DNA of 64,000 bases. Source: Isoperla grammatica (Eukaryota; Arthropoda; Insecta; Plecoptera; Perlodidae). The DNA lies in the NCBI GenBank assembly GCA_945910005.1, contig OX246741.1, positions 37,132,276 to 37,196,275 on the forward strand, read 5' to 3'. This document shows, in pieces, positions 14,793 through 26,302 of this stretch. The notes beneath the pieces are model-generated. The model did not search any database. It had not been told where the DNA came from and saw only the letters and a list, made by a program, of their open reading frames with translations. Each line of letters begins with the position of its first letter. The first letter of the stretch is position 1. A program made the translations under genes and the position numbers.

Positions 14793-14810
14793 TAACTTCT
14801 TAAGAAGTTA
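14793..14810. other. Perfect 18-bp palindrome in a satellite monomer
   Basis: TAACTTCTTAAGAAGTTA is a perfect palindrome, seen again at 20440-20457. Most monomers carry the related form TAACTTCT-TT-AGAAGTTA, with 8-bp arms around two bases; others have one mismatch (TAACTACT or GGAAGTTA). It is the only clear inverted repeat I see that recurs in nearly every monomer. Confidence 0.7.
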
Positions 14811-14871
14811 CACCCTCCGTTGAAAAATAACAATTATAGTTTGCATTCTTCAAGAGGATTATAAAAATGCA

Positions 14872-14875
14872 TTAA
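14872..14875. other. Unoccupied TTAA target site, paralogous to the three insertions
   Basis: The monomer here reads AAAAATGCATTAATTGAG with a single TTAA. Filled copies have the same left flank (GAGGATTATAAAAATGCA) and right flank (TTGAGTTTTTT), with the 735-bp element and a second TTAA between them. Most other monomers read GCATAAATTGAG, so this rarer TTAA-bearing monomer type looks like the pre-insertion allele. It confirms the element ends and the 4-bp duplication. Precise excision is an alternative explanation. Confidence 0.75.
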
Positions 14876-17472
14876 TTGAGTTTTTTCGTCGTTTTTGGTT
14901 AAAAATTGCATAAAATACAGAAATTGGCTGATTTCAGTCTATCTACCACAAACTTCCAGTTTTAAGAGGAACCATACGGCTGGGATTCCTAAGGGTTTCA
15001 ACCAAATTGCACAAATCGTTGTTTAAGAGCGTTTCAGGCTCCAATAAGCACAATTTGTCCATTTCGTTACATTTCGATAACTACTTTAGAAGTTACACCA
15101 AACGTTGAAAAATAATAATGTTAGTTTGCATTCTGCAAGAGTATTATGAAAATGCATAAATTGAGTTTTTTTGTCGTTTTTGGTAAAATATACATAAATT
15201 ATTGAAATTGGCTGATTTCAGACTATCTACCACAAACTTCCAGTTTTAAGAGGAATCTTGCATACTACTAGGATTCCTAAGGGTTTCAACCAAAGTTGAC
15301 AAATCGTTGTTTATAAGCGTTTCAGGCTCCAATAAGCACACTTTGTCCATTTCGTCTTATTTCGATAACTTCTTTAGAAGCTGCACCCTCCGTTGAAAAA
15401 TAAGAATTATAGTTTGCATTCTTCAAGAGTATTATAAAAATGCATAAATTGAGTTTTTTGGTACTTTTTGGTTAAAAAATGCATAAAATTGAGAAATTTG
15501 CTGTTTTCAGTCTATCTACCACAATCTTCCAGTTTTAAGAGGAATCTTGCATACGGCTGGGATTCCTAAGGGTTACAACCAAATTGCACAAATCGTTGTT
15601 TTAGAGCGTTTCAGGCTCCAATAAGCACAATTTGTCCATGTCGTTACATTTCGATAAGTTCTTTAGAAGTTACACCTTCCGTTGAAAAATAAGAATTATA
15701 GTTTGCAGTCTTCAAGAGTATTATGAAAATGCATAAATTGAGTTTTTTGGTCGTTTTTGTTTAAAATATTCATAAAACATAGAAATTGGCTGATTTCAGT
15801 CTATCTACCACAAACTTCCAGTTTTAAGAGGAATCTTGCATATTACTACGATTCCTAAGGGTTTCAACCAAATTTGACAAACAATTGTTTATAAGCGTTT
15901 CAGGCTCCAATAAGCACAATTTGTCAATTTCGTCACATTTTAATAACTTCTTTAGAAGTAACACCCTCCGTTGAAAAATAAGAATTATAGTTTGCATTCT
16001 TCAAGAGTATTATGAAAATGCATAAATTCAGTTTTTTGGTCGTTTTTGGTTAAAATATACATATATTATAGAAATTGGCTGATTTCAGTCTATCTACCAC
16101 AAACTTGCTTTTTTAAGAGGAATCTTGCATACGGCTGGGGATTCCTAAGGGTTTCAACCAAATTGCACAAATCGTTGTTTTAGAGCGTTTCAGGCTCCAA
16201 TAAGCACACTTTGTCCATTTCGTTACATTTCGATATCTACTTTAGAAGTTACACCAACCATTGACAAATAATAATGTTAGTTTGCATTCTGCAAGAGTAT
16301 TATGAAAATGCATTCATTGAGTTTTTTTGTCGTTTTTGGTTAAAATATACATAAATAACAGAAATTGGCTGATTTCAGTCTATCTACCACAAATTTCCAG
16401 TTTTTAAGAGGAATCTTGCATACGGCTGGGATTCCTAAGTGTTTCAACCAAATTGCACAAATCATTGTTTTAGAGCGTTTTAGGCTTCAATAAGCACAAT
16501 TTGTCCATTTCGTCACATTTCGATAACTTCTTTAGAAGTTACACCCTCCGTTAAAAAATAAGAATTATAGTTTGCATTCTTCAAGAGTATTAGGAAAATG
16601 CATAAATTGAGTTTTTTGGTCGTTTTTGTTTAAAATATGCATAAAACATAGAAATTGGCTGATTTAAGTCTATCTACCACAAACTTCCAGTTTTAAGAGG
16701 AATCTTGCATACGGCTGGGATTCCTAAGGGTTTCAAACAAATTGCACAAATCGTTGTTTTAGAGCGTTTCAGGCTCCAATAAGCACAATTTGTCCATTTC
16801 GTTACATTTCAAACACTTGTTTAGAAGTTACACCCTCCGTTGAAAAATAAGAATTATAGTTTGCAATCTTCAAGAGTATTAGGAAAATGCATAAATTGTG
16901 ATTTTTTTGTCGTTTTTAATGAAAATATGCATAAAATATAGAAATAAGCTGATTTCAGTCTATCTACCACAAACTTCCAGTTTTAAGAGGAACTTGCATA
17001 CGGCTGGGATTCCTAAGGGTTTCAACCAAATTGCACAAATCGTTGTTTTACAGCGTTTCAGGCTCCAATAAGCACAATTTGTCCATTTCGTCACATTTCG
17101 ATAACTTCTTTTGAAGCTACACCCTCCGTTGAAAAATAAGAATTATAGTTTGCATTCTTCAAGAGTATTATGAAAATGCATAAATTGAGTTTTTTGGTCG
17201 TTTTTGGTTAAAATATGCATTAAATTTAGAAATTGGCTGATTTCAGTCTATCTACCACAAACTTCCAGTGTTAAGAGGAATCTTGCATACGGCTGGGATT
17301 CCTAAGGGTTTCAACCAAATTGCACAAATCGTTGTTTTAGAGCGTTTCAGGCTCCAGTAAGCACAATTTGTCCATTTCGTCTTATTTCGTGACTTCTTTA
17401 GAAGTTACACCCTCCGTTGAAAAATAAAAATTATAGTTTGCATTCTTCAAGAGGATTATAAAAATGCATTAA

Positions 17473-18207
17473 AAGGGTTCTCACCCGCTACACCAAAAAA
17501 ATATGTTTTACTAAGGCTGATTAGCTATGAAATTAGCGACTAAATGAAAAGAAATCGGGTTCACCATAACCCGGGGAAAAAATATCAAAGTTAGTGATTT
17601 TCGAGCTAGGTCCCATCGGCGAAAATCTCCCATAAGAAATAGCATTGGGACGACCTGTATGCCTTGAGACCTTGGAGGATTCTGCTCCAAAAAAAAAAAA
17701 TGATGTAATACTTTTCGCTGCGTATTTCCTTTCTGCGTATTTCGTATATTTTGGTTTTGTAATCGGAGCTTCCGTTCAGGTACAAAATAAAGCAGTGTAA
17801 TCGGGTGCTCCATTTCGTTTTGAGCGTAGCTGTGCGTTGCTGTGTACGTCGAGTCGGCGGGTGTCGACTGTCGAGTTGGTGTCAAGTAAGCCAAGCGAGA
17901 GAGAGAGTGAGTGAGAGAGAGAGAGAGTAGTAGTATTGGGAGGGGAAATAGTCAACGCATGCACAATGAACGCGGTCTGCCATGCGGTGTCGAATGGAGT
18001 ACACCAAGGCCGTCTAGATATATCGCTTCGAGTACACTCGCACCAAAAGCCGGCTGACACCAACAGTCGCCGCGGCAGTTAACCAGAAATTTCATTAATT
18101 AATAACAATTCACAGGTTTCAACTTACGATGTTTAATGGTTCATTATCAATTGGTGTGGTGCAGTAGATCATATGGTAAAAAATAAATCTAGCGGGTGAG
18201 AACCCCT
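17473..18207. mobile_element. Kolobok/T2-like non-autonomous transposon, copy 3 (diverged)
   Basis: TTAA flanks lie at 17469-17472 and 18208-18211. The left end reads AAGGGTTCTCACCCGCTA and the right end is the same as in copy 1. Total length is again 735 bp despite internal changes: the GA tract is rearranged, the A run near 17690 is longer, and the doubled 10-mer carries a substitution. It occupies the same satellite position as the other copies, so it descends from the same insertion but separated earlier. Confidence 0.8.
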
Positions 18208-21200
18208 TTAATTGAGTTTTTTGGTCGTTTTTGGTTAAAAATTGCATAAAATATAGAAATTTTCTGATTTCAGTCTGTCTACCACAAACTTCCAGTTTTA
18301 AGAGGAGTCTGCCATACGGCTGGGATTCCTTAGGGTTTCAACCAAATTGCACAAATCGTTGTTTTAGAGCGTTTCAGGCTCCAATAAGCACAATTTGTCA
18401 TTTCGTCACATTTTCGATAACTTCTTTAGAAGTTACACCCTCCGTTGAAAAATAAGAATTATAGTTTGCATTCTTCAAGAGTATTATGAAAATACATAAA
18501 TTGAGTTTTTGGGTCGTTTTTGTATAAAATATGCATAAAATATAGAAATTGGCTGATTTCCGTCCATCTACCACAAGCTTTCAGATTTAAGAGGAATCTT
18601 GCATACGGCTGGGATTCCTAAGGGTTTAAACCAAATTGCACAAATCGTTGTTTAAGAGCGTTTCAGGCTCCAATAAGCACAATTTTGTCAATTTCGTTAC
18701 ATTTCGATAACTACTTTAGAAGTTACACCAACCGTTGAAAATAATAATGTTAGTTTGCATTCTGCAAGAGTATAATGAAAATGCATAAATTTATTTTTTT
18801 GGTCGTTTTTGTTTAAAATATACATTAATTATAGAAATTGGCTGATTTCAGTCTATCTACCACAAACTTGCAGTTTTAAGAGGATTCTTGCATACTCCTG
18901 GGATTCCTAAGGGTTTCAACCAAAGTTGACAAATCGTTGTTTATAAGCGTTTCAGGCTCCAATAAGCACAATTTGCCAATTTCGTCACATTTTAATAACT
19001 TCTTTGGAAGTTACAACCTCCGTTGAAAAATAAGAATTATAGTTTGCATTCTTCAAGAGTATTATGAAAATGCATGAATTGAGTTTTTTGGTCGATTTTG
19101 GTGATAATATGCATAAAATAAAGAAATTGGCTGATTTCAGTCTATCTACCAGAAACTTCTCGTTTTAAGAGGAACTTGCATACGGCTGGGATTCCTTAGG
19201 GTTTCAACCAAATTGCACAAATCTTTGTTTTACAGCGTTTCAGGCTCCAATAGGCACAATCTGTCCATTTCGTCACATTTCGATAACTTTTTAAGACGTT
19301 TCACCCTCCGTTGAAAAATAAGAATTATAGTTTGCATTCTTCAAGAGTATTATGAAAATGCATGAATTGAGTTTTTTGGTCGTTACTGGTTAAAATATAC
19401 ATAAATTATAGAAATTGGCTGATTTCAGTCTATCTACCACAAACTTCCAGTTTTAAAAGGAATCTTGCATACTACTGGGATTCCTAAGGGTTTTAACCAA
19501 AGTTGACAAATCGTTGTTTATGAGCGTTTCAGGCTCCAATAAGCACAATTTTTCAATTTCGTCACATTTTAATTACTTCTTTAGAAGTAACACCCTCTGT
19601 TGAAAAATAAGAATTATAGTTTGCATTCTTCAAGAGTATTATGAAAATGCATGAATTGAGTTTTTTGGTCGATTTTGGTGAAAATATGCATAAAATATAG
19701 AAATTGGCTGATTTCAGTCTATCTACCACAAACTTCTAGTTTTAAGAGGAACTTGCATACGGCTGGGATTCCTAAGGGTTTCAACCAAATTGCACAAATC
19801 TTTGTTTTACAGCGTTTCAGGCTCCAAAAGGCACAATCTGTCCATTTCGTCACATTTCGATAACTTTTAAAGACGCTTCACCCTCCGTTGAAAAATAAGA
19901 ATTATAGTTTGCATTCTTCAAGAGTATTATGAAAATGCATGAATTGAGTTTTTTGGTCGTTACTGGTTAAAATATGCATAAAATATAGAAATTGGCTGAT
20001 TTCAGTCTATCTACCACAAACTTCCAGTTTTAAGATTAATCTTGCATACTACTAGGATTTCTAAGGGTTTCAACCAAAGTTGACAAATCGTTGTTTATAA
20101 GCGTTTCAGGCTCCAATAAGCACAATTTGTCAATTTCGTCTCATTTTAATAACTTCTTTAGAAGTTACACCCTCCGTTGAAAATTAAGATTTATAGTTTG
20201 CATTCTTCAAGTGTATTATGAAAATGCATAAATTGGGTTTTTTGGTCGTTTTTGGTTAAAATATGCATTAAATATAGAAATTGGCTGATTTCAGTCTATC
20301 TACCACAAACTTCCAGTTTTAAGAGGAATCTTGCATACGGCTGGGGATTCCTGAGTGTTTCAACCAAATTGCACAAATCGTTGTTTTAGAGCGTTTCAGG
20401 CTCCAGTTAGCACAATTTGTCCATTTCGTCTTATTTCGATAACTTCTTAAGAAGTTACACCCTCCGTTGAAAAATAACAATTATAGTTTGCATTCTTCAA
20501 GAGTATTATGAAAATACATAAATTGAGTTTTTTGGTCGTTTTTGTATAAAATATGCATAAAATAAAGAAATTGGCTGATTTCCGTCCATCTACCACAAAC
20601 TTCCAGATTTAAGAGGAATCTTGCATACGCCTGGGATTCCTAAGGTTTTCATCCAAATTGCACAAATCGTTGTTAAAGAACGTTTCAAGCTCCAATAAGC
20701 ACAATTTGTCCATTTCGTTACATTTCGATGACTACTTTAGAAGTTACACCAACCGTTGAAAAAATAATAATGTTAGTTTGCATTCTGCAAGAGTATTATG
20801 AAAATGCATAAATTGAGTTGTTTGGTCGTTTTTGGTTAAAATATACATAAATTATAGAAATTGGCTGATTTCAGTCTATCTACCACAAACTTGCAGATTT
20901 AAGAGGAATCTTGCATACTACTGGGATTCCTAAGGGTTTCAACCAAAGTTGACAAATCGTTGTTTATGAGCGTTTCAGGCTCCAATAAGCACAATTTGCC
21001 AATTTCGTCACTTTTTAATAACTTCTTTAGAAGTTACACCCTCCGTTGAAAAATAAGAATTATAGTTTGCATTCTTCAAGAGTATTATGAAAAGGCATGA
21101 ATTGAGTTTTTTGGTCGTTTTTGGTTAAAATATGCATAAAATATAGAAATTGGCTGATTTCAGTCTATCTACTACAAACTTCCAGTTTTAAGAGAAATCT

Positions 21201-23439
21201 TGCATTCGGCTGGGATTCCTAAGGGTTTCAACCAAATTGCACAAATCGTTGTTTTAGAGCGTTTCAGGCTCCAATAAGCACATTTTGTCCATTTCGTTAC
21301 ATTTCAAACACTTCTTTAGAAGCTACAGCCTCCGTTGAAAAAAAAGAATTATAGTTTGCAATCTTCAAGAGTATTATGAAAATGCATAAATTGAGTTTTT
21401 TGGTCGTTTTTGTTTAAAATATGCATAAAACATAGAAATTGGCTGATTTCAGTCTATCTACCACAAACTTCCAGTTAAGAGGAATCTTGCATACTACTAG
21501 GATTCCTAAGGGTTTCAACCAAAGTTGACAAATCGTTGTTTATAAGCGTTTCAGGCTCCAATAAGCACACTTTGTCCATTTCGTCTTATTTCGATAACTT
21601 CTTTAGAAGCTACACCCTCCGTTGAAAAATAAGAATTATAGTTTGCATTCTTCAAGAGAATTATAAAAATGCATAAATTGAGTTTTTTGGTACTTTTTGG
21701 TAAAAAATGCATAAAATTGAGAAATTGGCTGATTTCAGTCTATCTACCACAATCTTCCAGTTTTAAGAGGAATCTTGCATACGGCTGGGATTCCTAAGGG
21801 TTTCAACCAAATTGCACAAATCGTTGTTTTAGAGCGTTTCAGGCTCCAATAAGCACAATTTGTCCATTTCGTTACATTTTGATAAGTTCTTTAGAAGTTA
21901 CACCTTCCGTTGAAAAATAAGAATTATAGTTTGCAGTCTTCAAGAGTATTATGAAAATGCATAAATTGAGTTTTTTGGTCGTTTTTGTTTAATATATGCA
22001 TAAAACATAGAAATTGGCTGATTTCAGTCTATCTACCACAAACTTCCAGTTTTAAGAGGAATCTTGCATATTACTACGATTCCAAAGGGTTTCAACCAAA
22101 TTTGACAAACAATTGTTTATAAGCGTTTCAGGCTCCAATAAGCACAATTTGTCAATTTCGTCACATTTTAATAACTTCTTTAGAAGTTACACCCTCCGTT
22201 GGAAAATAAGAATTATAGTTTGCCCTCTTCAAGAGGATTATAAAAATGCATAAGTTGAGTTTTTTGGTCGTTTTTGGTTAAAATATGCATAAAATATAGA
22301 AATTGGCTGATTTTAGTCTATCTACCACAAACTTCCAGTTTTAAGAGGAATCTTGCATACGGCTGGGGATTCCTAAGGGTTTCAACCAAATTGCACAAAT
22401 CGTTGTTTTAGAGCGTTTCAGGCTCCAATAAGCACAATTTGTCCATTTCGTCACATTTTGATTACTTCTTGAGAAGTTACACCCTCCGTTGAAAAATAAG
22501 AATTATAGTTTGCATTCTTCAAGAGTATTATGAAAATGCATAAATTGAGTTTTTTGGTCGTTTTTCTTAAAAATATGCATAGAATATAGAAATTGGCTGA
22601 TTTCAGTCTATCTACCACAAACTTTCAGTTTTAAGAGGAATCTTGCATACTCTTAGGATTCCTAAGGGTTTTAACCAAAGTTGACAAATCGTTGTTTATG
22701 AGCGTTTCAGGCTCCAATAAGCACAATTTGTCAATTTCGTCACATTTTAATAACTTCTTTAGAAGTTACACCCTCCGTTGAAAAATAAGAATTATAGTTT
22801 GCATTCTTCAAGAGTATTATGAAAATGCATAAATTGAGTTTTTTGGTCATTTTTGGTTAAAATATGCATAAAATATAGAATTTGGCTGATTTCAGTCCAT
22901 CTACCACAAACTTCCAGTTTTAAGAGGAATCTTGCATACGGCTGGGATTCCTAAGGGTTTCAACCAAATTGCACAAATCGTTGTTTTAGAGCGTTTCAGG
23001 CTCCAATAAGCACAATTTGTCCATTTCGTCTTATTTTGATCACTTCTTTGGAAAGTTACACCCTCCGTTGAAAAAGAAGGATTATAGGTTGCATTCTTCA
23101 AGAGTGCTATAAAAATTTAAAAATTGAGTTTTTTGGTCGTTTTTGGTTAAAAAATGCATAAAATATAGAAATTGGCTGATTTCAGTATATCTTCCACAAA
23201 CTTCCAGTTTTAAGTGGAATCTGCCATACGGCTGGGATTCCTAAGGGTTTCAACCAAATTGCACAAATCGTTTTTTAATAGCGTTTCAGGCTCCAATAAG
23301 CACACTTTGTCCATTTCGTTACATTTCGATAACTACTTTAGAAGTTACACCAACCGTTGAAAAATAATAATGTTAGTTTGCATTCTGCAAGAGTATTATG
23401 AAAATGCATAAATTGAGTTTTTTGGTCGTTTTTGGTTCC

Positions 23440-23484
23440 TTACTTACTTACTTATTTACTTACTTAATTACTTACTTACTTACT
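23440..23484. repeat. (TTAC)n microsatellite at the satellite edge
   Basis: About eleven TTAC units with a few interruptions (TTATT, TTAATTAC) begin where the 289-bp satellite stops. A TTA/ATT-rich tract follows at 23542-23565. Simple repeats at array borders are common and may mark the recombination point. Confidence 0.9.
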
Positions 23485-23718
23485 CAATCCTAGCTTTATA
23501 TACATATACAAACAATTATAACGTTTTGTTCAAACTTACTTGTTATTATAATTATTATTATTATTGTTACTATTTATTTATTCATCCAACAACAGAATGT
23601 ACAATTCCAGGCGCACGTGTGTAAGGAATATAAGCATTATTCATGATTACAAAGTTAAGATAGAATTTAGTGAGTACTTTAAAAGACAAATATAGTATAC
23701 AAAGAGCTAAACCAATAT

Positions 23719-23793
23719 CAGTGCTAATGCTCTCAGTACTTATGCACTCAGTGCTAATGCACTCACTCCTAATGCACCCGGTGCTAATACACA
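23719..23793. repeat. Five-unit 15-bp minisatellite
   Basis: Five consecutive 15-mers vary around CAGTGCTAATGCACT. Because 15 is divisible by three, the minus strand reads as a repeated five-residue pattern (ECIST-like) within a 70-codon open frame (23582-23794). I regard that frame as a by-product, since nothing else in it looks coding. Confidence 0.8.
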
Positions 23794-23850
23794 CTCGGTG
23801 TTCCCTAAGAATTCAATAAACCACTAAAATTAATTTCAAATCGAGAACCA

Positions 23851-24241
23851 TTACATGGTTTGTTCAACCTCTTTCATTCCCTTTGCCGTTTTATTACGAA
23901 ACAGAAGCGAACGAATGTTCCCTTGCGGTGACCCTTGCTTCCGTTCGGCGCCGGCACTAAACCTCAGCATATCCAACACCTTATAGGTGTACATGTGATT
24001 CAGCTTCATCTTGACAGCGCCATGCCCTGGCCCTGGTATGGATGTGTGGGGGGGTCCTAGGTGGATGCGTTCCAAGCCCAATAATATGATGGCAGCGAGG
24101 AAGCCTCCGACTAGGAGCGCTAGGATCGAGGCTATGTCTTGCAGTGAGGTCTGTGACGTCACGTCACTCGAGTGGAACTGCCACGCCCATGCGTCTGCGT
24201 GGAGCTTCTCCAATACGCCGCCGTCGCGCAACTTGAGCAGC
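23851..24241 (-). CDS. Probable 3' terminal exon of an ionotropic glutamate receptor
   Basis: The minus-strand frame ends at TAA (23851-23853). It begins after a likely splice acceptor, TTTTCTCCGCCAG, with a branch-like CTAAT just upstream; a stop codon lies in frame further upstream, so the coding part starts near 24241. The first residues (LLKLRDGGVLEKLHADAW) fit the end of the second ligand-binding lobe, where family members read roughly xLxLxExGxLxxLxxxWW. Next comes a hydrophobic segment at about 24070-24138 (SLQDIASILALLVGGFLAA and on to GLE), which fits the M4 helix with its GG and terminal Glu. A cytoplasmic tail of about 70 residues rich in basic and polar residues closes the protein. 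Such receptors are ligand-gated cation channels in the plasma membrane. I found no upstream exon (M1-M3, pore loop) on the minus strand up to the 63-bp array, so this is an orphan exon, a pseudogene fragment, or a gene with very long introns. The subclass is not resolvable. Confidence 0.6.
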
Positions 24242-24527
24242 CTGGCGGAGAAAACTTGAATTAGTTGCACTCAGGCCAGCGCCCCAGCGCTCGAATGCCA
24301 TCATTATGGGGATAGGGAACAATAGGGAACAATAGGGAATACGCGTATGAAAATGTATTTCGATTTTGAAATACCTTATCTCTCATTTAATAATGTTGTG
24401 CCTTTGAATTTAAAAAAACGGATCAGTCTATGCCTCAAAATAATTAGTTCATGAACGGTAAATAAAAGGGCGCGAAAAACGAGCCGCCGCCATGTTGATG
24501 GGATTTGACGTCATGGTTTGTGTCTGT
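24242..24527. other. Non-coding stretch with short tandem decamer
   Basis: The unit AGGGAACAAT occurs twice and partly a third time at 24314-24340. A CRE-like TTGACGTCATGG sits at 24505-24516, and a counterpart, CATGACGTCACAGC, lies near 24858. Together they bracket the foldback element at 24528. I see no gene here. Confidence 0.5.
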
Positions 24528-24799
24528 CAATGATATTCAACAGCTATAGTAGGCTAGATCACCAGTCCCCCACCCTTCCACTCAGTAGCGAGCGTAGCGA
24601 TTTGAAGCCATTTTGAAATGGGCAATTTACATGCAAATTTGGACTTTTCAGTACTGCTAGCGCTGCGATCGGCAGAAAGTCGCACTAGAGACTCCTATTC
24701 CTGCCTGTGTTATTTGCCCATTTCAAGATGGCTTCTAATTGACACGCTTGTGGTTGCTAGGCTGCGCATCTAGCCTACTACAGCTGTTGAATATCATTG
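24528..24799. mobile_element. Foldback MITE, copy 1 (272 bp, complete)
   Basis: The ends are 32-bp inverted repeats with one mismatch. The left begins CAATGATATTCAACAGCT and continues to GTAGGCTAGAT; the right is the complement, ending AGCTGTTGAATATCATTG. Pairing continues inside: GAAGCCATTTTGAAATGGGC near 24604 is complementary to GCCCATTTCAAGATGGCTTC near 24717, so most of the element can fold into one hairpin. There is no open frame of note. I could not identify a convincing target-site duplication (flanks GTCTGT and GTCTCG share only part), so the superfamily is unassigned. Confidence 0.8.
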
Positions 24800-25518
24800 G
24801 TCTCGGTGTACGCTCACCGCCTCAGCGATTGGTCTGTTATGCCACGTCTACTGAATCATGACGTCACAGCCGCCTGGACGCGTTTGAGATCCCCGAGTGT
24901 AAGCTTCAATAAATGCGACCACATTAAACCTTTTAAAAATTTCTTTTTTACTTGAGACTTGCATTAATATACTTTTTGTATGTGCACTGCGGTCATGTAA
25001 CTTTGGCCGATAACGATCGACATCGTTGAAAAATGTACGTTTGAACGATCGTAGCTCTTAAAAGAAATTATGTACAGCTCGGTAACGCTATTAAACGTTG
25101 AACACTCATTCCGGGGTGACATCTAGCCAACGTTACAAAAATATGGGACGTAAACCCCAAAAATCATTATATTTATCTTCACGAAAATCGTGTGCGCCTC
25201 TCGATCGCGAGCACCCAGCCAGCTTCGTTTGTTTGTCCAGTTCCAAGTGCAGACATGTACTCCTGGAACCAGCCGGATGTACGTAATGAAAACGGATATG
25301 GGGGCACAAAGTTCACCTACCGTCCGCATGGACAAACAAACACGCTGTGCCTTGTTTTTACACATTTGCGAGGCGTATTCGAAAATGGCGAATTTAATCC
25401 CAATGCTCGTTCCATTTCTTCATTCATTTCATTCGTTCATTCATTCTTCATCTAGGCTGAAGGCCTACTTACAATAATTGTGGTGTCGGGTAAATCGTTA
25501 GTCTTAAACAAAGTCTTA
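24800..25518. other. Unique sequence without a recognised gene
   Basis: Several short overlapping open frames on both strands lie at 25098-25477, but none shows a domain or splice context. A degenerate TTCA microsatellite occupies 25411-25451. CATGACGTCACAGC near 24858 is a perfect CRE. An AATAAA follows near 24909. I see nothing else to annotate. Confidence 0.5.
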
Positions 25519-25890
25519 TTAATCGTTCTGGACGCGGCTTAAGTCTCTAGGGCTTAACGAGTATTAATTGTAAGACTATGCGTAGGCCTACGCCCTGGTC
25601 CCATATTTATTCATTAGGTAGGCCTAGGCTGGTAATACCTAGGCCTATGTTCTAGGCCTACTAAGGGTCTTTAGTAATCGTTCTGAAAGCGGGCTTCAAG
25701 AGTATTTGTAAGACAATGTCTAGGCCTACGCCCTGGTCCCAAATTTATTCATTAGGTAGGCCTAGGCTGGTAATACCTAGGCCTTTGTTCTAGGCCTACT
25801 AAAGGTCTTTTAGTAATCGTTCTGAAAGCGGGCTTCAAGAGTATTTGTAAGACAATGTCTAGGCCTACACCCTGGTTCCATATTTGTCTA
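25519..25890. repeat. AGGCCTA-rich tandem repeat, unit about 139 bp
   Basis: TAATCGTTCTG starts recur at 25519, 25675 and 25814, and GTAAGAC recurs at 25570, 25708 and 25847. This gives a first diverged unit followed by two close ones of 138-139 bp. Each contains TAGGCCTAGG, GGTAATACCTAGGCCT and CTAGGCCTACT, which are overlapping inverted forms of the same AGGCCT palindrome. Scattered AGGCCTA motifs continue to about 26070. Confidence 0.8.
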
Positions 25891-26138
25891 GGCTAGGCCT
25901 AGGGAGTGAAATGAAATGAAGGCCTATCCATAGAGAAATAAAACACGGCCTATCATTAGTCTTGGCCTAGGCTTATGTTCTAGGCCTACTTAGGGTATTT
26001 TTTGTACGAAACCACGGTGGTCAATATATTTTGTTGGCATTATTATTTGAACGTGGGGCCTAGGCCTAATTGATGAGTTTTTTTAGGTTAGGGGGCAGGC
26101 CTGCTGGAGTTTTAGGTTGTCATACATAGTAAAGTTAC

Positions 26139-26247
26139 CTTCTACCACACAGAAAATATAACAATCACCAATAAACACAGGGTTGTTTGATTCATCTCTT
26201 GTTAATATCGCCGTTGGTAAAGCACTAGTGCTAGCGATACCTTCCAT
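26139..26247 (-). CDS. Exon-like segment 2, paralogue of 26303-26424
   Basis: An open stretch on the minus strand runs from ATG (26247-26245) through MEGIASTSALPTAILTRD and NNPVFIGDCYIFCVVEG to the donor GTAGAAG|GTAACTT (GT at 26138-26137). It is 36 codons plus one base, so the donor phase equals that of segment 1. Shared features with segment 1 are ME-x-x-AS near the start, TAI-x-T-x-D, NNPV, I-x-D-x-Y and V-x-EG at the donor, with most other positions changed. Two diverged copies about 180 bp apart with aligned donors suggest a tandemly duplicated exon. No flanking exon was found in the island, so expression cannot be judged. The function is unknown. Confidence 0.45.
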
Positions 26248-26302
26248 GATGGTTTGTATATCAAGTTTTTGACGCGATTCTTGTTATTCAGCACCCACTC
26301 AC

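Larger units (their letters stand above)
1..23437. repeat. AT-rich satellite array, monomer about 289 bp
   Basis: Head-to-tail monomers of 287-291 bp fill this stretch apart from three 735-bp insertions, giving about 73 monomers. Landmarks recurring once per monomer are GGTTTCAACCAAATTGCAC, GCGTTTCAGGCTCCAATAAG, CACAATTTGTCCATTTCG and TTTTTTGGTCGTTTTTGG. At least two monomer classes alternate. One reads CACCCTCCGTTGAAAAATAAG and later ATATGCATAAAATATAG; the other reads CACCAACCGTTGAAAAATAAT and later ATACATAAATTATAG. A further variant reads CATACTACTAGG and AAAGTTGACAAATCG where others read CATACGGCTGGG and AAATTGCACAAATCG. Short open frames of 60-80 codons inside are repeated with the monomer and have no coding character. 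The array runs off the left edge and stops mid-monomer at 23437 against a TTAC microsatellite. I do not recognise the family. Confidence 0.97.
14594..23437. repeat. Diverged third higher-order block of the 289-bp satellite
   Basis: The monomer order here resembles units 1 and 2 but with more substitutions and rearrangement. About 16020-18210 parallels 4710-6920, including the third transposon copy. About 18490-19400 parallels 7190-8100. About 15240-15960 is repeated at 21470-22190 (offset near 6,230), and 14694-14850 at about 20342-20500. The block is an older or less homogenised part of the array, as expected near an array edge. Confidence 0.7.

Noticed and set aside
1288..23101. Dozens of 60-79 codon open frames in the 289-bp satellite
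   Set aside because: They recur with the monomer, change freely between copies and lie on both strands. There are no start contexts, domains or splice signals.
1..23437. CENP-B box in the 289-bp monomer
   Set aside because: I looked for TTCG followed by CGGG at the required spacing; TTCGATAACTTC and CATACGGCTGGG do not combine into the motif.
23582..23794. 70-codon minus-strand frame with ECISTE repeats as a small gene
   Set aside because: It is explained by a 15-bp minisatellite whose length is divisible by three; the rest of the frame has no features.
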